This document shows, piece after piece, positions 10,376 through 18,706 of a DNA stretch of 64,000 nucleotides. Within the stretch, counting starts at the first letter, position 1. The number at the start of each line of letters is the position of its first letter. Made by a program: the position numbers and the translations under genes. Under the pieces are notes generated by a model. That model did not search any database and had not been told where the DNA came from. It saw only the letters and a program-made list of their open reading frames with translations. Source of the stretch: Chryseobacterium foetidum (lineage in GTDB: Bacteria; Bacteroidota; Bacteroidia; Flavobacteriales; Weeksellaceae); assembly GCF_025457425.1 (NCBI RefSeq), contig NZ_JAMXIA010000001.1:806001-870000 (forward strand), read 5' to 3'.

Positions 10376-12532
10376 CTATATTCCTACTTGATTGTTGACT
10401 AAGTTATGATAATATTTTTTACGGTTCAAAAGTTCCTGATGAGTTCCGCTTTCTACAAATTCGCCGTTGTGAAGTACCAGAATCTGGTCTGCATTTTTGA
10501 TGGTACTCAGGCGGTGCGCAATGATAACCACTGTGCGGCCTTTGAAAAACTCAAAAAGATTCTCCATGATTTCTTTCTCATTTCGGGAATCGAGCGCGCT
10601 TGTGGCCTCATCCAGAAGAAAAATATCAGGATTTCTGTAGACAGAGCGGGCAATCAAAATACGCTGCTTCTGCCCTGTGCTTAAGTTTATTCCGTCGTTT
10701 CCCACCAAAGTATCAAGACCCTGAGGATACTTCTGTACAAATTTCTGCAAATTTGCAACTTTTACGGCATAAGTCAGCAGATTTTCATCAATATTATCAC
10801 TTTTAAGCGTGATATTTTTACGGATGGTTTCGGAGAAAATAAAGCCTTCCTGCATCACCGTTCCCGTGGTTTCCCGCCACTCTGAAAGTGGAATCTCTGA
10901 GAGATTCTGTTTGCCAAAGATGACTGATCCGCTGTCCGGCTCATAAAACCTCAGCAGAAGTTTGAATAAAGTGGTTTTTCCACTGCCACTTTCGCCAACG
11001 ACAGCCGTTATTTTACCTTTCGGAATGGTTACATTTAAATTTTTTAAAATCTGAAAATCGCCAAATCCGAAATCTACATTTTCGAGAATAATATCTTCAT
11101 TGCTCAGCGTTTTTGGGGTTTGTTCAATCGTATCTTCAACAGGTTTGGTGTGCACTTCGGCAATTCTTTCAAGACTTAACTTGGCATCCTGCGTTATCTG
11201 AATTACATAAAGAAGCTGGTCGAAAGGTGAATTCATCTGCCCAACGATAAAACTGATGGCCAGCATCATTCCGAGCGTAAGATCACCATCGATCACGGCA
11301 TAGGCAGAAAATCCGGTGATGAGAATATTTTTGAGCTGAGAAATAAAACCCGATCCAATCATCTGATATTGTGAAAGTTTCAGCGCTTTTTTGTTGCGTT
11401 CAAAGAGTTCCTGCTGAATATTTTCCCATTTTGCCTGCTGAAAATTTTCAGACTGATTGATTTTAATTTCAGCCATTCCCAAAACCATTTCATTCAAAAT
11501 ATTCTGATTCTGACTGTTGAGAATAAATTCTTTTTGGTCTAAAACTTTTCTTTTATTTAAAAATATAAAAATCCAGACAACAGAAAGAAAACTGAATGTG
11601 AAAAACAGAATCAGGATAATGAGATTGTAAGTCCCCAAAACCACTGAAAAAACCAAAAGGTTGATAAATGAAAAAAGAATCGCCAAAGTGTTGGTAGAGA
11701 GAAACGAGCTGATTCTCTGATGATCGAGAATACGCTGCTGAATGTCTCCCACTCTTTTAGACTCAAAATAAGCCACGGGAAGACGGATCAGTTTGGTGAT
11801 AAAATCGCTGATGAGTCTGATATTTACTTTTGTATTTACTTTCAGCATAATCCAGCTTCGGATAAGATCCATAAAGCTGTTTCCGAGAAAAAGCACAATC
11901 TGGGCACCCACAATCATGAGCACAAGATTTTTATCTTTAAATCTAATTGCTTTATCAACAAGATTCTGCGTCAGAAAAGGAAATACAAGCGTTATCACAC
12001 TGGTAACCAGCAAAGTTAATAACAGAAAAAAAAGGGCTTTGCGGTGAGACTTGAGGTATTGAAACAGAAAACTAAACCCGTTGACCGAACGGTCTTCTTC
12101 TTTCTGAAAAAAAGCTTCGGTAGTTTCAAAAAGAAGTGCCTTTCCTTTACCATTTTCCTGAAGCCAGTGTTTTTTAAATTCTTCCTCCGTAAGCTCTGTT
12201 TTGCCATATTCGGGGTTGGCAACGGTAATTTTTCCTGAAGATTCCTGCGGCACCAGCACTACGAAATGACTGTTTTCCCAATGAAGGATACAGGGTTTCG
12301 GAGCTTCTGACATTAATTGTTCGAAAGTAATTTCCACAGCCAGAGTTTCCAGATGCAGTTCCTCCGACGCTGCCATGAGATCGTGAAAACTCACGCCCGT
12401 TCTCGACTGAAATGTGATCAGCCGGAGGTATTCGGGAGAAAAATTTTTACCGAAATATTTGGTTATTATCCTAAGACAGGTCGGGCCGCAGTCCATCGAA
12501 TCGAGCTGTCTGTAAAAGGTAATTTTTGCCAC
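10376..12532 (-). CDS. Peptidase-containing ABC exporter of the graspetide locus
   Basis: 718 residues in the order C39 peptidase, six-helix transmembrane domain, ABC ATPase. The peptidase domain has Cys15 in SMDCGPTC and His89 in WENSHFVVLV; the usual third residue Asp is Asn106 (VANPEYG), which a papain-type Cys-His-Asn triad could tolerate. The ATPase has GESGSGKTT, LSTGQKQRI and IFLLDEATSALD. Such proteins cleave leader peptides, typically after Gly-Gly, and export the product. The precursor encoded upstream has Gly27-Gly28 before the core, matching this. It sits 4 bases after the second ATP-grasp gene, in the position of MdnE/MvdA-type transporters of microviridin clusters. Confidence 0.9.
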   Translation of the reverse strand: MAKITFYRQLDSMDCGPTCLRIITKYFGKNFSPEYLRLITFQSRTGVSFHDLMAASEELHLETLAVEITFEQLMSEAPKPCILHWENSHFVVLVPQESSGKITVANPEYGKTELTEEEFKKHWLQENGKGKALLFETTEAFFQKEEDRSVNGFSFLFQYLKSHRKALFFLLLTLLVTSVITLVFPFLTQNLVDKAIRFKDKNLVLMIVGAQIVLFLGNSFMDLIRSWIMLKVNTKVNIRLISDFITKLIRLPVAYFESKRVGDIQQRILDHQRISSFLSTNTLAILFSFINLLVFSVVLGTYNLIILILFFTFSFLSVVWIFIFLNKRKVLDQKEFILNSQNQNILNEMVLGMAEIKINQSENFQQAKWENIQQELFERNKKALKLSQYQMIGSGFISQLKNILITGFSAYAVIDGDLTLGMMLAISFIVGQMNSPFDQLLYVIQITQDAKLSLERIAEVHTKPVEDTIEQTPKTLSNEDIILENVDFGFGDFQILKNLNVTIPKGKITAVVGESGSGKTTLFKLLLRFYEPDSGSVIFGKQNLSEIPLSEWRETTGTVMQEGFIFSETIRKNITLKSDNIDENLLTYAVKVANLQKFVQKYPQGLDTLVGNDGINLSTGQKQRILIARSVYRNPDIFLLDEATSALDSRNEKEIMENLFEFFKGRTVVIIAHRLSTIKNADQILVLHNGEFVESGTHQELLNRKKYYHNLVNNQVGI

Positions 12533-12536
12533 TTTT

Positions 12537-13544
12537 TTAGATTAAAACCGCGTTTTCCCTACGCTGAGCTTTGTCACACAGAAGATCAGCTATACTTTTT
12601 GAGATAAGATTTCCTTCCGTTAAATTATCAAGCCAAAAAAACTCGCCGGCTGCATTGATTTCGATAAAATAATATTCATCGTCGGGAGAAACAATAATAT
12701 CGATGGCGCCGTAATCGACGTTGTAAACATCGAGAAGACGGTTGATTTTGGCTTCGATATCAGGTGGCAGGTCGGAAGGCACCCATTTCTGTAAAAGATT
12801 GACACCATCTTTCCGCCAGTCTACTTTTGCATCTTCAGATTGCTGAGAATCGATTTCAAAAGTGTAAATATCTTTTCCTACAACAGTTACCCGTAGCTCT
12901 TTTTTCTTCTCTATTTTCTTTTGAAACTGCATAGGACAGTAAATCAACCCATCCAGTTCCTCCAAATTATCTTCATTAACAAGATTGGTAAAAACAACGT
13001 TTTCCACACCATCTTCGTAGATGGCAAAACCGGTCTGCATCTTGGTAATGACTTCACCGTTTTCTGCGATGAAAGCTCTTGCCTCGTCAGGATTATTGGT
13101 AATGCAGGTTTCGGGAATTTTAAAACCTATTTTTGAAGCAATCTTCAGCTGCTCTTCCTTGCTGTCTAATCTTCTGTAAACACTGGGCTTCCCGAGAGAA
13201 TAACAGTCTAAAGATTCTAAAAACCCAAAAAGTGTATTTCTGATTTCGCCCATAGCTGCACCAAAAAATTTCGTTTCCAGCTCATCTTTCAGGCCATTTC
13301 CAATGTTGTAGGCGCGGCGGTACCAAACTGTTGCGATATCATCCAAACGGAATTTTCCGTTGGCATTTTCAAGATATGTTTCCCAGCTTCCATTCTGGTA
13401 GATTGTGCTAAGTCTGTTGTTTAAAGGATAAAGATCAACATCGAAACGGATCACTTCAAATCCGTTGGCCTCAATATATTCGGTGACTTTATCAATTGAA
13501 AAATTATCTTCTGTGTGAGTTATAATTAAAATTTTATTCTTCAT
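12537..13544 (-). CDS. MvdD/MdnC-like ATP-grasp ligase (omega-ester forming)
   Basis: 335 residues of the ATP-grasp ribosomal peptide maturase family. Features shared with MdnC/MvdD include the start KILIITHTEDNFSID, IATVWYRRAYNIG, KIPETCITNNP, VITKMQTGFAIYED, ELRVTVVGKDIYTFEI, DWRKDGVN and the metal/ATP site FIEINAAGEFFWL. In microviridin biosynthesis this type forms the two omega-ester lactones, Thr-Asp and Ser-Glu/Asp. The assignment as the ester ligase is by similarity to recalled family features. It overlaps the upstream ligase gene by 11 bases and is followed by the exporter after 4 bases. Confidence 0.88.
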   Translation of the reverse strand: MKNKILIITHTEDNFSIDKVTEYIEANGFEVIRFDVDLYPLNNRLSTIYQNGSWETYLENANGKFRLDDIATVWYRRAYNIGNGLKDELETKFFGAAMGEIRNTLFGFLESLDCYSLGKPSVYRRLDSKEEQLKIASKIGFKIPETCITNNPDEARAFIAENGEVITKMQTGFAIYEDGVENVVFTNLVNEDNLEELDGLIYCPMQFQKKIEKKKELRVTVVGKDIYTFEIDSQQSEDAKVDWRKDGVNLLQKWVPSDLPPDIEAKINRLLDVYNVDYGAIDIIVSPDDEYYFIEINAAGEFFWLDNLTEGNLISKSIADLLCDKAQRRENAVLI

Positions 13545-14493
13545 GGTCTTCTATTCTTTTTAAAAGATGGTCAGCAATTGTTTCAGCAATCGGAAATCCC
13601 AGTTCTTTCTGCAGCATACCCCATTCTCCCTGCGGATTGACTTCCAGAAAATAATAAAGTCTGTCTGAACTTTTTATCATATCTATAGCGCCAAAATACA
13701 ATCCCATTTCTTTCATCATCAAAGTCAGTTTCATTTGAATTTCATTGGGAAGCTCATAGACAGACCATACATAATTGTGCTGAGTGATGCGCCAGTCTGT
13801 ATTTTCACTGTTGTTGATTTTCCCTGCAAAAAACTCACCATCAATATACACAATTCTGAGTTCATACTCTTTTTCAATATACGGCTGAAAAATCATCGGG
13901 CTGTAAACGATATCTGAAAGACTTTCAATATTAAAACCGTCGACAATCATCGTGGAAACCATATTTTCGCCAGTCATATTTTTAGACCAAACTCCGTGCA
14001 GTTTTGCAATGGCTTTACCGCCGCATTTTTCATTTAAAAACTTCCTGACTTCAGCTTCATCGTTCGAAAAGATCGTTTCCGGAATCTTTAACCCATTTTT
14101 TTCTGCTATTTTCAACTGAAGCATTTTGTGGAGATCAATTTTTTTTTCGTTTTCAAAAGGATTGATCCACGGTAAATGTTCGAGAAGTGTAAAAATGTTT
14201 GATTTTAAAGTTTCATATTCACTGATAAAAATAGGATGAAAATTTTCATCCAAATCTTCCGGAGGACTTACCTTCCACGATTTCCTGTGCCAGACAGCTT
14301 TAATGTCTTGAGAGTGAACGGTATTTCCCAATGAGTCAGTAATAACAAAAGTTTTCGGACTTGTACTGATTTTCTGACTGTGATTGAGCTGGTCAGAATT
14401 TAATCTGTAATAAGGAATATTTTTCGACGACAGATAATCAAAAAACAGGTCAACGGTGTAAAAATCCTGAGAGTGTGTGATGCAGAGAATCAT
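13534..14493 (-). CDS. MvdC/MdnB-like ATP-grasp ligase (omega-amide forming)
   Basis: 319 residues, second ATP-grasp maturase. It begins MILCITHSQDFYTVDLFFDY and contains IKAVWHRKSW, LKIPETIFSND, YELRIVYIDGEFFAGKI, TDWRITQHNYVW and the terminal site FLEVNPQGEWGMLQKELG. The NP.GEWGML ending fits MvdC/MdnB enzymes, which close the Lys-Glu omega-amide after the esters are made. The gene starts about 80 bases after the precursor gene, just downstream of a strong hairpin with a T-run, so its expression is probably lower than that of the precursor. Subtype assignment (amide versus ester) is inference from motif pattern. Confidence 0.87.
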   Translation of the reverse strand: MILCITHSQDFYTVDLFFDYLSSKNIPYYRLNSDQLNHSQKISTSPKTFVITDSLGNTVHSQDIKAVWHRKSWKVSPPEDLDENFHPIFISEYETLKSNIFTLLEHLPWINPFENEKKIDLHKMLQLKIAEKNGLKIPETIFSNDEAEVRKFLNEKCGGKAIAKLHGVWSKNMTGENMVSTMIVDGFNIESLSDIVYSPMIFQPYIEKEYELRIVYIDGEFFAGKINNSENTDWRITQHNYVWSVYELPNEIQMKLTLMMKEMGLYFGAIDMIKSSDRLYYFLEVNPQGEWGMLQKELGFPIAETIADHLLKRIEDHEE

Positions 14494-14505
14494 AATTGCT
14501 GTATT

Positions 14506-14536
14506 AAAAAGAGGAAACTTAAAGCTAAGTTTCCTC
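14506..14536 (-). terminator. Attenuating terminator between precursor and ligases
   Basis: On the minus strand a perfect 10-base-pair stem (GAGGAAACTT / AAGTTTCCTC, loop of six) is followed at once by TTTTTAATAC. It ends 13 bases before the ATG of the first ATP-grasp ligase. The strength and position suggest partial termination, giving more precursor than enzyme mRNA. Confidence 0.75.
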
Positions 14537-14573
14537 GAATATCAATTTGTCAATATGAATAATATTAAACGGC

Positions 14574-14768
14574 TTATACCGTAGATTCGTCACCGTCTGA
14601 AGGATACTTCATTGTCTGCTGCGTATCGTAAGCAGGTTTAGTAATGCCGTCGCGCAGAGGACTTGTTGCACCTACACTGCTGCTTCCACCTTTTACCTCC
14701 TTCGAATCTTTAATCTGATTTTCTAAAAATGAAGCAAAGAACGGTTTTTTTAACTTTTTCTTTTCCAT
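14574..14768 (-). CDS. Microviridin-type graspetide precursor peptide
   Basis: 64 residues. Residues 9-18 are PFFASFLENQ, the leader helix recognised by microviridin ATP-grasp enzymes (canonical PFFARFLE). Gly27-Gly28 is a likely C39 peptidase site. The C-terminus holds one core, TMKYPSDGDESTV (residues 52-64), matching the family pattern T-x-K-Y-P-S-D-x-(E/D)-(E/D). Predicted rings are Thr52-Asp58 ester, Ser57-Asp60 ester and Lys54-Glu61 amide. Met53 is in the position that sets protease specificity (P1), suggesting an inhibitor of elastase-, chymotrypsin- or subtilisin-like serine proteases. The coding strand and spacing match the downstream ligase genes. Product and target are inferred; the gene family assignment is firm. 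Confidence 0.93.
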   Translation of the reverse strand: MEKKKLKKPFFASFLENQIKDSKEVKGGSSSVGATSPLRDGITKPAYDTQQTMKYPSDGDESTV

Positions 14769-14797
14769 AACACATTTTTTTTATTGATTTGATAAGA

Positions 14798-14820
14798 CTA
14801 AGATACAAAAAAATTGTATC
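14798..14820 (-). promoter_or_regulatory. Putative promoter and operator of the graspetide precursor
   Basis: The minus strand has TATCTTAG (14798-14805), one mismatch from TAnnTTTG, about 30 bases before the precursor ATG. It overlaps the right-hand arm of a 7-base inverted repeat GATACAA-N5-TTGTATC (14802-14820), which could be an operator. No -33 element at good spacing was seen. Confidence 0.4.
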
Positions 14821-14882
14821 GAAAAAGAAAATACAAACAGTTTATGAAAACTTTAACCTAATTTTAAGAAAGGTATATATGT

Positions 14883-15668
14883 TTAAATTCCTAAAAATTC
14901 TTTTATAACCTTGCTGAATTCCAATGGATTATCTGCCTGAACCCAATGCGCTGCATTTTTAATTTTCACAAATTGGGCTTTTGGAAACTGCTGTCTGGTT
15001 GAAAATTCATCCTGCGGTAGGATGTAATTGGATTTTTCACCCGCGATAAATAAAGTCTCACCATCAAAAACGCCAAATTTAATAGCGTTGGAGACAAACT
15101 GGTTGTATTTTTCTGCCAAAGTTTTCAGATTAAATCTCCAATTGAGTTTTTTTGAATCGCTATTTTCTTCCCAATACAGATTTTTAGCTAAAAACTGAAT
15201 CGTAGATTTTTCCGGAATGTATTGGCTTAAAACATTTTCCACCTCACCTCTTGATTTAACCTCATCGAAATTTACCGTTTCCAAAGCTTTGATAATTCCC
15301 TGATGATGCGGAGGATAGGCTTTTGGTGTAATATCTACAACAATCAGTTTTTCAACTTTTTCAGGATATTTTATAGCGAACTGCATCACGGCTTTTCCGC
15401 CCAAAGAGTGTCCTAAAACGTGGGCTTTTTCAATTCCGTAATGATTCATATAGTTGGCAATATCGTCTGCCAAATCATCATGAGACATATTTTCGGAATG
15501 AAAACTTCTGCCGTGATTTCTTAAATCGATCAGATGAACAGGTAAAATCTCGCCCAGTTCTTTACCGAAACTTCCCCAGTTATCGAGCATTCCAAATAAA
15601 CCGTGGAATACTAAAAGCGGTGTTGACGAAAGGTTTTCGCCGAATATTTTTGAATGTAAGATTTGCAT
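14883..15668 (-). CDS. Alpha/beta-fold hydrolase (esterase family)
   Basis: 261 residues of the alpha/beta hydrolase fold. The oxyanion region LVFHGLFGMLDNW, the strand LIDLRNHGRS, the nucleophile elbow GHSLGG (Ser88) and a C-terminal His in KNAAHWVQADNP form the expected triad, similar to YbfF-like acyl esterases. Substrate is unknown. It is on the same strand as, and upstream of, the graspetide genes but separated by 114 bases containing the precursor promoter, so I treat it as an independent unit. The gene follows a 56-base spacer with a GGATG-type repeat. Confidence 0.88.
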   Translation of the reverse strand: MQILHSKIFGENLSSTPLLVFHGLFGMLDNWGSFGKELGEILPVHLIDLRNHGRSFHSENMSHDDLADDIANYMNHYGIEKAHVLGHSLGGKAVMQFAIKYPEKVEKLIVVDITPKAYPPHHQGIIKALETVNFDEVKSRGEVENVLSQYIPEKSTIQFLAKNLYWEENSDSKKLNWRFNLKTLAEKYNQFVSNAIKFGVFDGETLFIAGEKSNYILPQDEFSTRQQFPKAQFVKIKNAAHWVQADNPLEFSKVIKEFLGI

Positions 15669-15724
15669 ATTTAATTTTTTAGGCTGGATGTTGGATGATG
15701 TTTGCTGGAAGTTTATCTGAATCC

Positions 15725-16339
15725 TTAAATAATCAATTTTAAATATTCCTCTTTTATGGTTTTTTTACATTTTTCCCAGTCAAATTCTTTGAAAATCTCA
15801 GGACTATTTTGGATATCAGCATCCTCAAAATATGTTAGACTTTTAATCAACATAAAGTGCGAACCGTCCTCATACTTGGTATCATAAAATTTTATCATTT
15901 CCTCAAGTGAAAATTCTCTCAGCAAAAAAAACAAATCTATAAAATCTTTTTTGCTTCCCCGACCTGAAATAGCATTGAGCTTCATAGCCGAAATATCTTT
16001 TTTAGAAGCCATTCTTACTCCATCTACATCTAAAACATTTTCAAGTAAAGGATATCGGTAGTTTACAAAATCGACTTTGATATTATTGACTGAAACAATT
16101 AAAATATTTTTGGTCTTTTGAAGTTTTTCAACCTTACCAAACTTAGTAAGCTCTTCCATAAAAGCATCTTCATCAATAAGGCAATTTCCAAACATATCAA
16201 TATCTACAGAATCTCTATGCCCAATCTGCAAAGCCAAAGCAGTACCTCCAACCAAAATAAAATCAGAAAAAATTTCTGACTTCATTATATTGTTTAAGAG
16301 TTCCAGTAATTCTGGACTAACTGCCTGTGTCTGTAACAT
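15725..16339 (-). CDS. AbiEii/AbiGii-like nucleotidyltransferase (putative toxin)
   Basis: 204 residues. The N-terminal LVGGTALALQIGHRDSVDIDMF holds the nucleotidyltransferase signature: Gly31-Gly32 followed by Asp46-x-Asp48. The later segment GRGSKKDFIDLFFLL matches the KDFIDLYFL block of AbiEii-type proteins. These enzymes, in characterised systems, inactivate tRNA or other targets by adding nucleotides and act in phage defence or toxin-antitoxin pairs. The start codon lies 46 bases inside the upstream small gene, giving a coupled two-gene unit. Toxicity is inferred from family only. Confidence 0.8.
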   Translation of the reverse strand: MLQTQAVSPELLELLNNIMKSEIFSDFILVGGTALALQIGHRDSVDIDMFGNCLIDEDAFMEELTKFGKVEKLQKTKNILIVSVNNIKVDFVNYRYPLLENVLDVDGVRMASKKDISAMKLNAISGRGSKKDFIDLFFLLREFSLEEMIKFYDTKYEDGSHFMLIKSLTYFEDADIQNSPEIFKEFDWEKCKKTIKEEYLKLII

Positions 16340-16599
16340 CTGAATTCAGTTTTATCAATATTGAAAATTGTGGAAAGAAAAGATAAAGTTACTGCATCAA
16401 GACTCCTCAAATTTAATGACACCTCTTTTATTTTATCTAATCCGTAGAATGATTTTAATAAATTCCAATCAGACATTTTTCCATATTCCAAGACTTTTTG
16501 AATCATGTGAACATTATGTTTTTCCAAATCAAAAGTCGCCAAATCCACATCCCAAAAGAGATGCGGAGAAAAATCTTTGGTGGTAATTTCAGAATTCAT
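16294..16599 (-). CDS. DUF6922-like small protein, putative antitoxin partner
   Basis: 101 residues, beginning MNSEITTKDFSPHLFWDVDL, with a helical middle (HMIQKVLEYGKMSDWNLLKSF) and a C-terminal part FRCYRHRQLVQNYWNS. I recognise this as the DUF6922-type protein that commonly precedes AbiEii-like nucleotidyltransferases: 'FSPHLFWDVD' and 'V..VLEYG...DW' are the recurrent features. It overlaps the downstream gene by 46 bases, as expected for a coupled antitoxin-toxin pair. DNA-binding or toxin-neutralising activity is not shown by the sequence. Confidence 0.75.
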   Translation of the reverse strand: MNSEITTKDFSPHLFWDVDLATFDLEKHNVHMIQKVLEYGKMSDWNLLKSFYGLDKIKEVSLNLRSLDAVTLSFLSTIFNIDKTEFRCYRHRQLVQNYWNS

Positions 16600-16619
16600 C
16601 TATCAAATATAAGCAAATT

Positions 16620-17339
16620 CTACCACTTCGCCAGTCTTTTCAGATAAGCCTGAACCGTGTTTTCCATACCCATGTATAAAGCTTCGGAAACCAAAGCATG
16701 ACCAATGGAAACTTCCAGAAGATTAGGAATATTGTCTGCAAAATATTTTAAATTCTCTAAACTTAAATCGTGACCCGCGTTAATTCCCAATCCGAATTTC
16801 TCAGCTTCAACAGCTGTTTCTACATAAGGTTTAATTGCTTCCTCTTTATTTTTTGAATAATTCGATGCATAAGCTTCGGTGTACAACTCAATTCTGTCGG
16901 CACCTGTTTCTGCAGCAAATTTCACCATTTCAGGATTTGGATCTAAGAAAACAGATGTTCTGACACCAGCATTTTTAAATTCGGCGATAACAGATTTCAG
17001 AAAATCCATATTTTTTTCACAGTCCCAACCTGCGTTTGAAGTGATTGCGTCATCTGCATCGGGAACTAAAGTTACCTGCTCAGGTTTGACCTCCAAAACC
17101 ATATCAATAAAATCTCTGTGCGGATTTCCTTCGATATTAAATTCTGTATGAACAATCGGTTTCAAATCGTACACATCTTTTCTTGTGATGTGCCTTTCAT
17201 CTGGCCTTGGGTGAATGGTAATTCCGTGAGCACCAAATTCCTGAATTTTAATTGCTGCTTCGGTTACACTTGGAGTTTCGCCACCTCTTGCGTTTCTTAA
17301 AGTGGCAATTTTATTAATGTTTACGCTTAGTTTTGTCAT
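16620..17339 (-). CDS. pdxJ: Pyridoxine 5'-phosphate synthase
   Basis: 239 residues matching PdxJ throughout. Seen are LSVNINKIATLRNARGG, GAHGITIHPRPDERHI (catalytic His and Arg region), NIEGNP, PEQVTLVPD, SVFLDPNPE, GADRIELYTE and the phosphate-binding NAGHDLSLENL. It condenses 1-deoxy-D-xylulose 5-phosphate or its product-equivalent with 3-amino-2-oxopropyl phosphate to form pyridoxine 5'-phosphate, the last ring-forming step of the DXP-dependent vitamin B6 route. Length is normal. It is 20 bases upstream of the small DUF6922 gene; co-transcription is possible but functionally unrelated. Confidence 0.96.
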   Translation of the reverse strand: MTKLSVNINKIATLRNARGGETPSVTEAAIKIQEFGAHGITIHPRPDERHITRKDVYDLKPIVHTEFNIEGNPHRDFIDMVLEVKPEQVTLVPDADDAITSNAGWDCEKNMDFLKSVIAEFKNAGVRTSVFLDPNPEMVKFAAETGADRIELYTEAYASNYSKNKEEAIKPYVETAVEAEKFGLGINAGHDLSLENLKYFADNIPNLLEVSIGHALVSEALYMGMENTVQAYLKRLAKW

Positions 17340-17431
17340 ATTTTTGCTGGATGATGGATGTGGGAAGCAGGATGTTGGTGCTTCTGATATTCATCATTTT
17401 TTTTATTTTATTCTGTATTTCTAATTCTTAA

Positions 17432-18706
17432 CTATTTCGGCAATCCAATCTGCATAATCTGCAGATCAAATTCTTTGGAAGCAACCAACAAATGGTCAAA
17501 TATATCTGCCTGAATCTGTTCAAACTTTACCCATTTTGAATCATTCGCAAAGCAGTACACTTCCATTGGCAAACCTTGGGTAGTGATCTCCAGCTGTCGA
17601 ACCATGATCGGACTTTCTTTGTCTACATCAGGATCATTTTCAAGATATTTCTGAGCATAAAACCTGAAAACCCCGATGTTTGTCAGCTGTCTGCCGTTGA
17701 TGATTTTATCTTTGTGATCGATGGATTCTTTTTCAAGATTGATTTCTGAAGTTTTTTGATTTAAATAATCTGAAATCAAATTGATGTCTTTCAAACGCTC
17801 AATTTCTTCATCATTCAAAAATTTAAATGAATTGATATTGAAAACAATCGATTTTTTAATTCTTCGCGTATTCGATTCAGACATGACCTGCAGGTTCTTA
17901 ATCTCTGTTGTCAGTAAATCATACGTTGGAATTGAGGAAATAGTTTTATCAAAATTTGAAATTTTTGTCGTCAGCAAACTGATATCTAAAATATTTCCTT
18001 CAATATTATATTTAGGAATCCCGATCCAGTCGCCGACTTTCAGACTTTTTGAAGTGGCAACGTGAATTCCGGTGACGAAGCCTAAAATAGTATCTCTGAA
18101 AACCAATACCAATACTGCAGTTATCGCTCCCAAACTTCCGACAATCGTAGTTCCCTTAATCCCAAAAACCACACAAATGCTGACGATGGTGAAGATAAAA
18201 ATTCCAAGAATTTTCACGGTTTCGGAAATCGCATTGATGGCCATGACCTTGTAAAAATCCTGTTTGATGGTGAAATAACTCCTGAAACCTGTCAGAGAAC
18301 GGTACAACATTCCGGCAAGAATCAGCACCAAACCCAGGTTGACTGACCTGTGAATGAAAATGGTTGTATTTTTTAATGCACCCACAAAAATAGACTCATG
18401 TAAAGATCCTATTATTGCCAATGCCACAAAATGCGCTACAGAATTGGTGATTCTGGATTGATAGATTGACTTTAAGACAGGGAATTTATTTTCATTTCTG
18501 AAAAACCTGAACGTATAGTTAATGATGATTTTAAATATAAAATCAAGCAGAAGAAAAATACCGACAAGCAGGGATATTTTCACAATGATATGAAAAATCC
18601 AGTCAAGACCGGTCGGCGAGACCTTACTGATATAAATATACAGGTGCTCGCTCAGTTCCTGAAAAAAACTTTTGGTATCTTTTATCTCATCTTTCATTAT
18701 CTGCAA
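17432..18706 (-). CDS. MscS-family mechanosensitive ion channel
   Basis: 424 residues. Five or so hydrophobic helices precede a typical MscS pore and beta domain: GTTIVGSLGAITAVLVLVFR, then DTILGFVTGIHVATSKSLKVGDWI, and KYNIEGNILDISLLTTKISNFD. The length and the long C-terminal part suggest the YbdG-like subgroup, which relieves mild hypo-osmotic stress. It is located in the inner membrane. The gene is monocistronic or first of a unit; pdxJ follows 92 bases later after a GGATG-type repeat. Divergent from the lipoprotein gene upstream. Confidence 0.9.
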   Translation of the reverse strand: MQIMKDEIKDTKSFFQELSEHLYIYISKVSPTGLDWIFHIIVKISLLVGIFLLLDFIFKIIINYTFRFFRNENKFPVLKSIYQSRITNSVAHFVALAIIGSLHESIFVGALKNTTIFIHRSVNLGLVLILAGMLYRSLTGFRSYFTIKQDFYKVMAINAISETVKILGIFIFTIVSICVVFGIKGTTIVGSLGAITAVLVLVFRDTILGFVTGIHVATSKSLKVGDWIGIPKYNIEGNILDISLLTTKISNFDKTISSIPTYDLLTTEIKNLQVMSESNTRRIKKSIVFNINSFKFLNDEEIERLKDINLISDYLNQKTSEINLEKESIDHKDKIINGRQLTNIGVFRFYAQKYLENDPDVDKESPIMVRQLEITTQGLPMEVYCFANDSKWVKFEQIQADIFDHLLVASKEFDLQIMQIGLPK

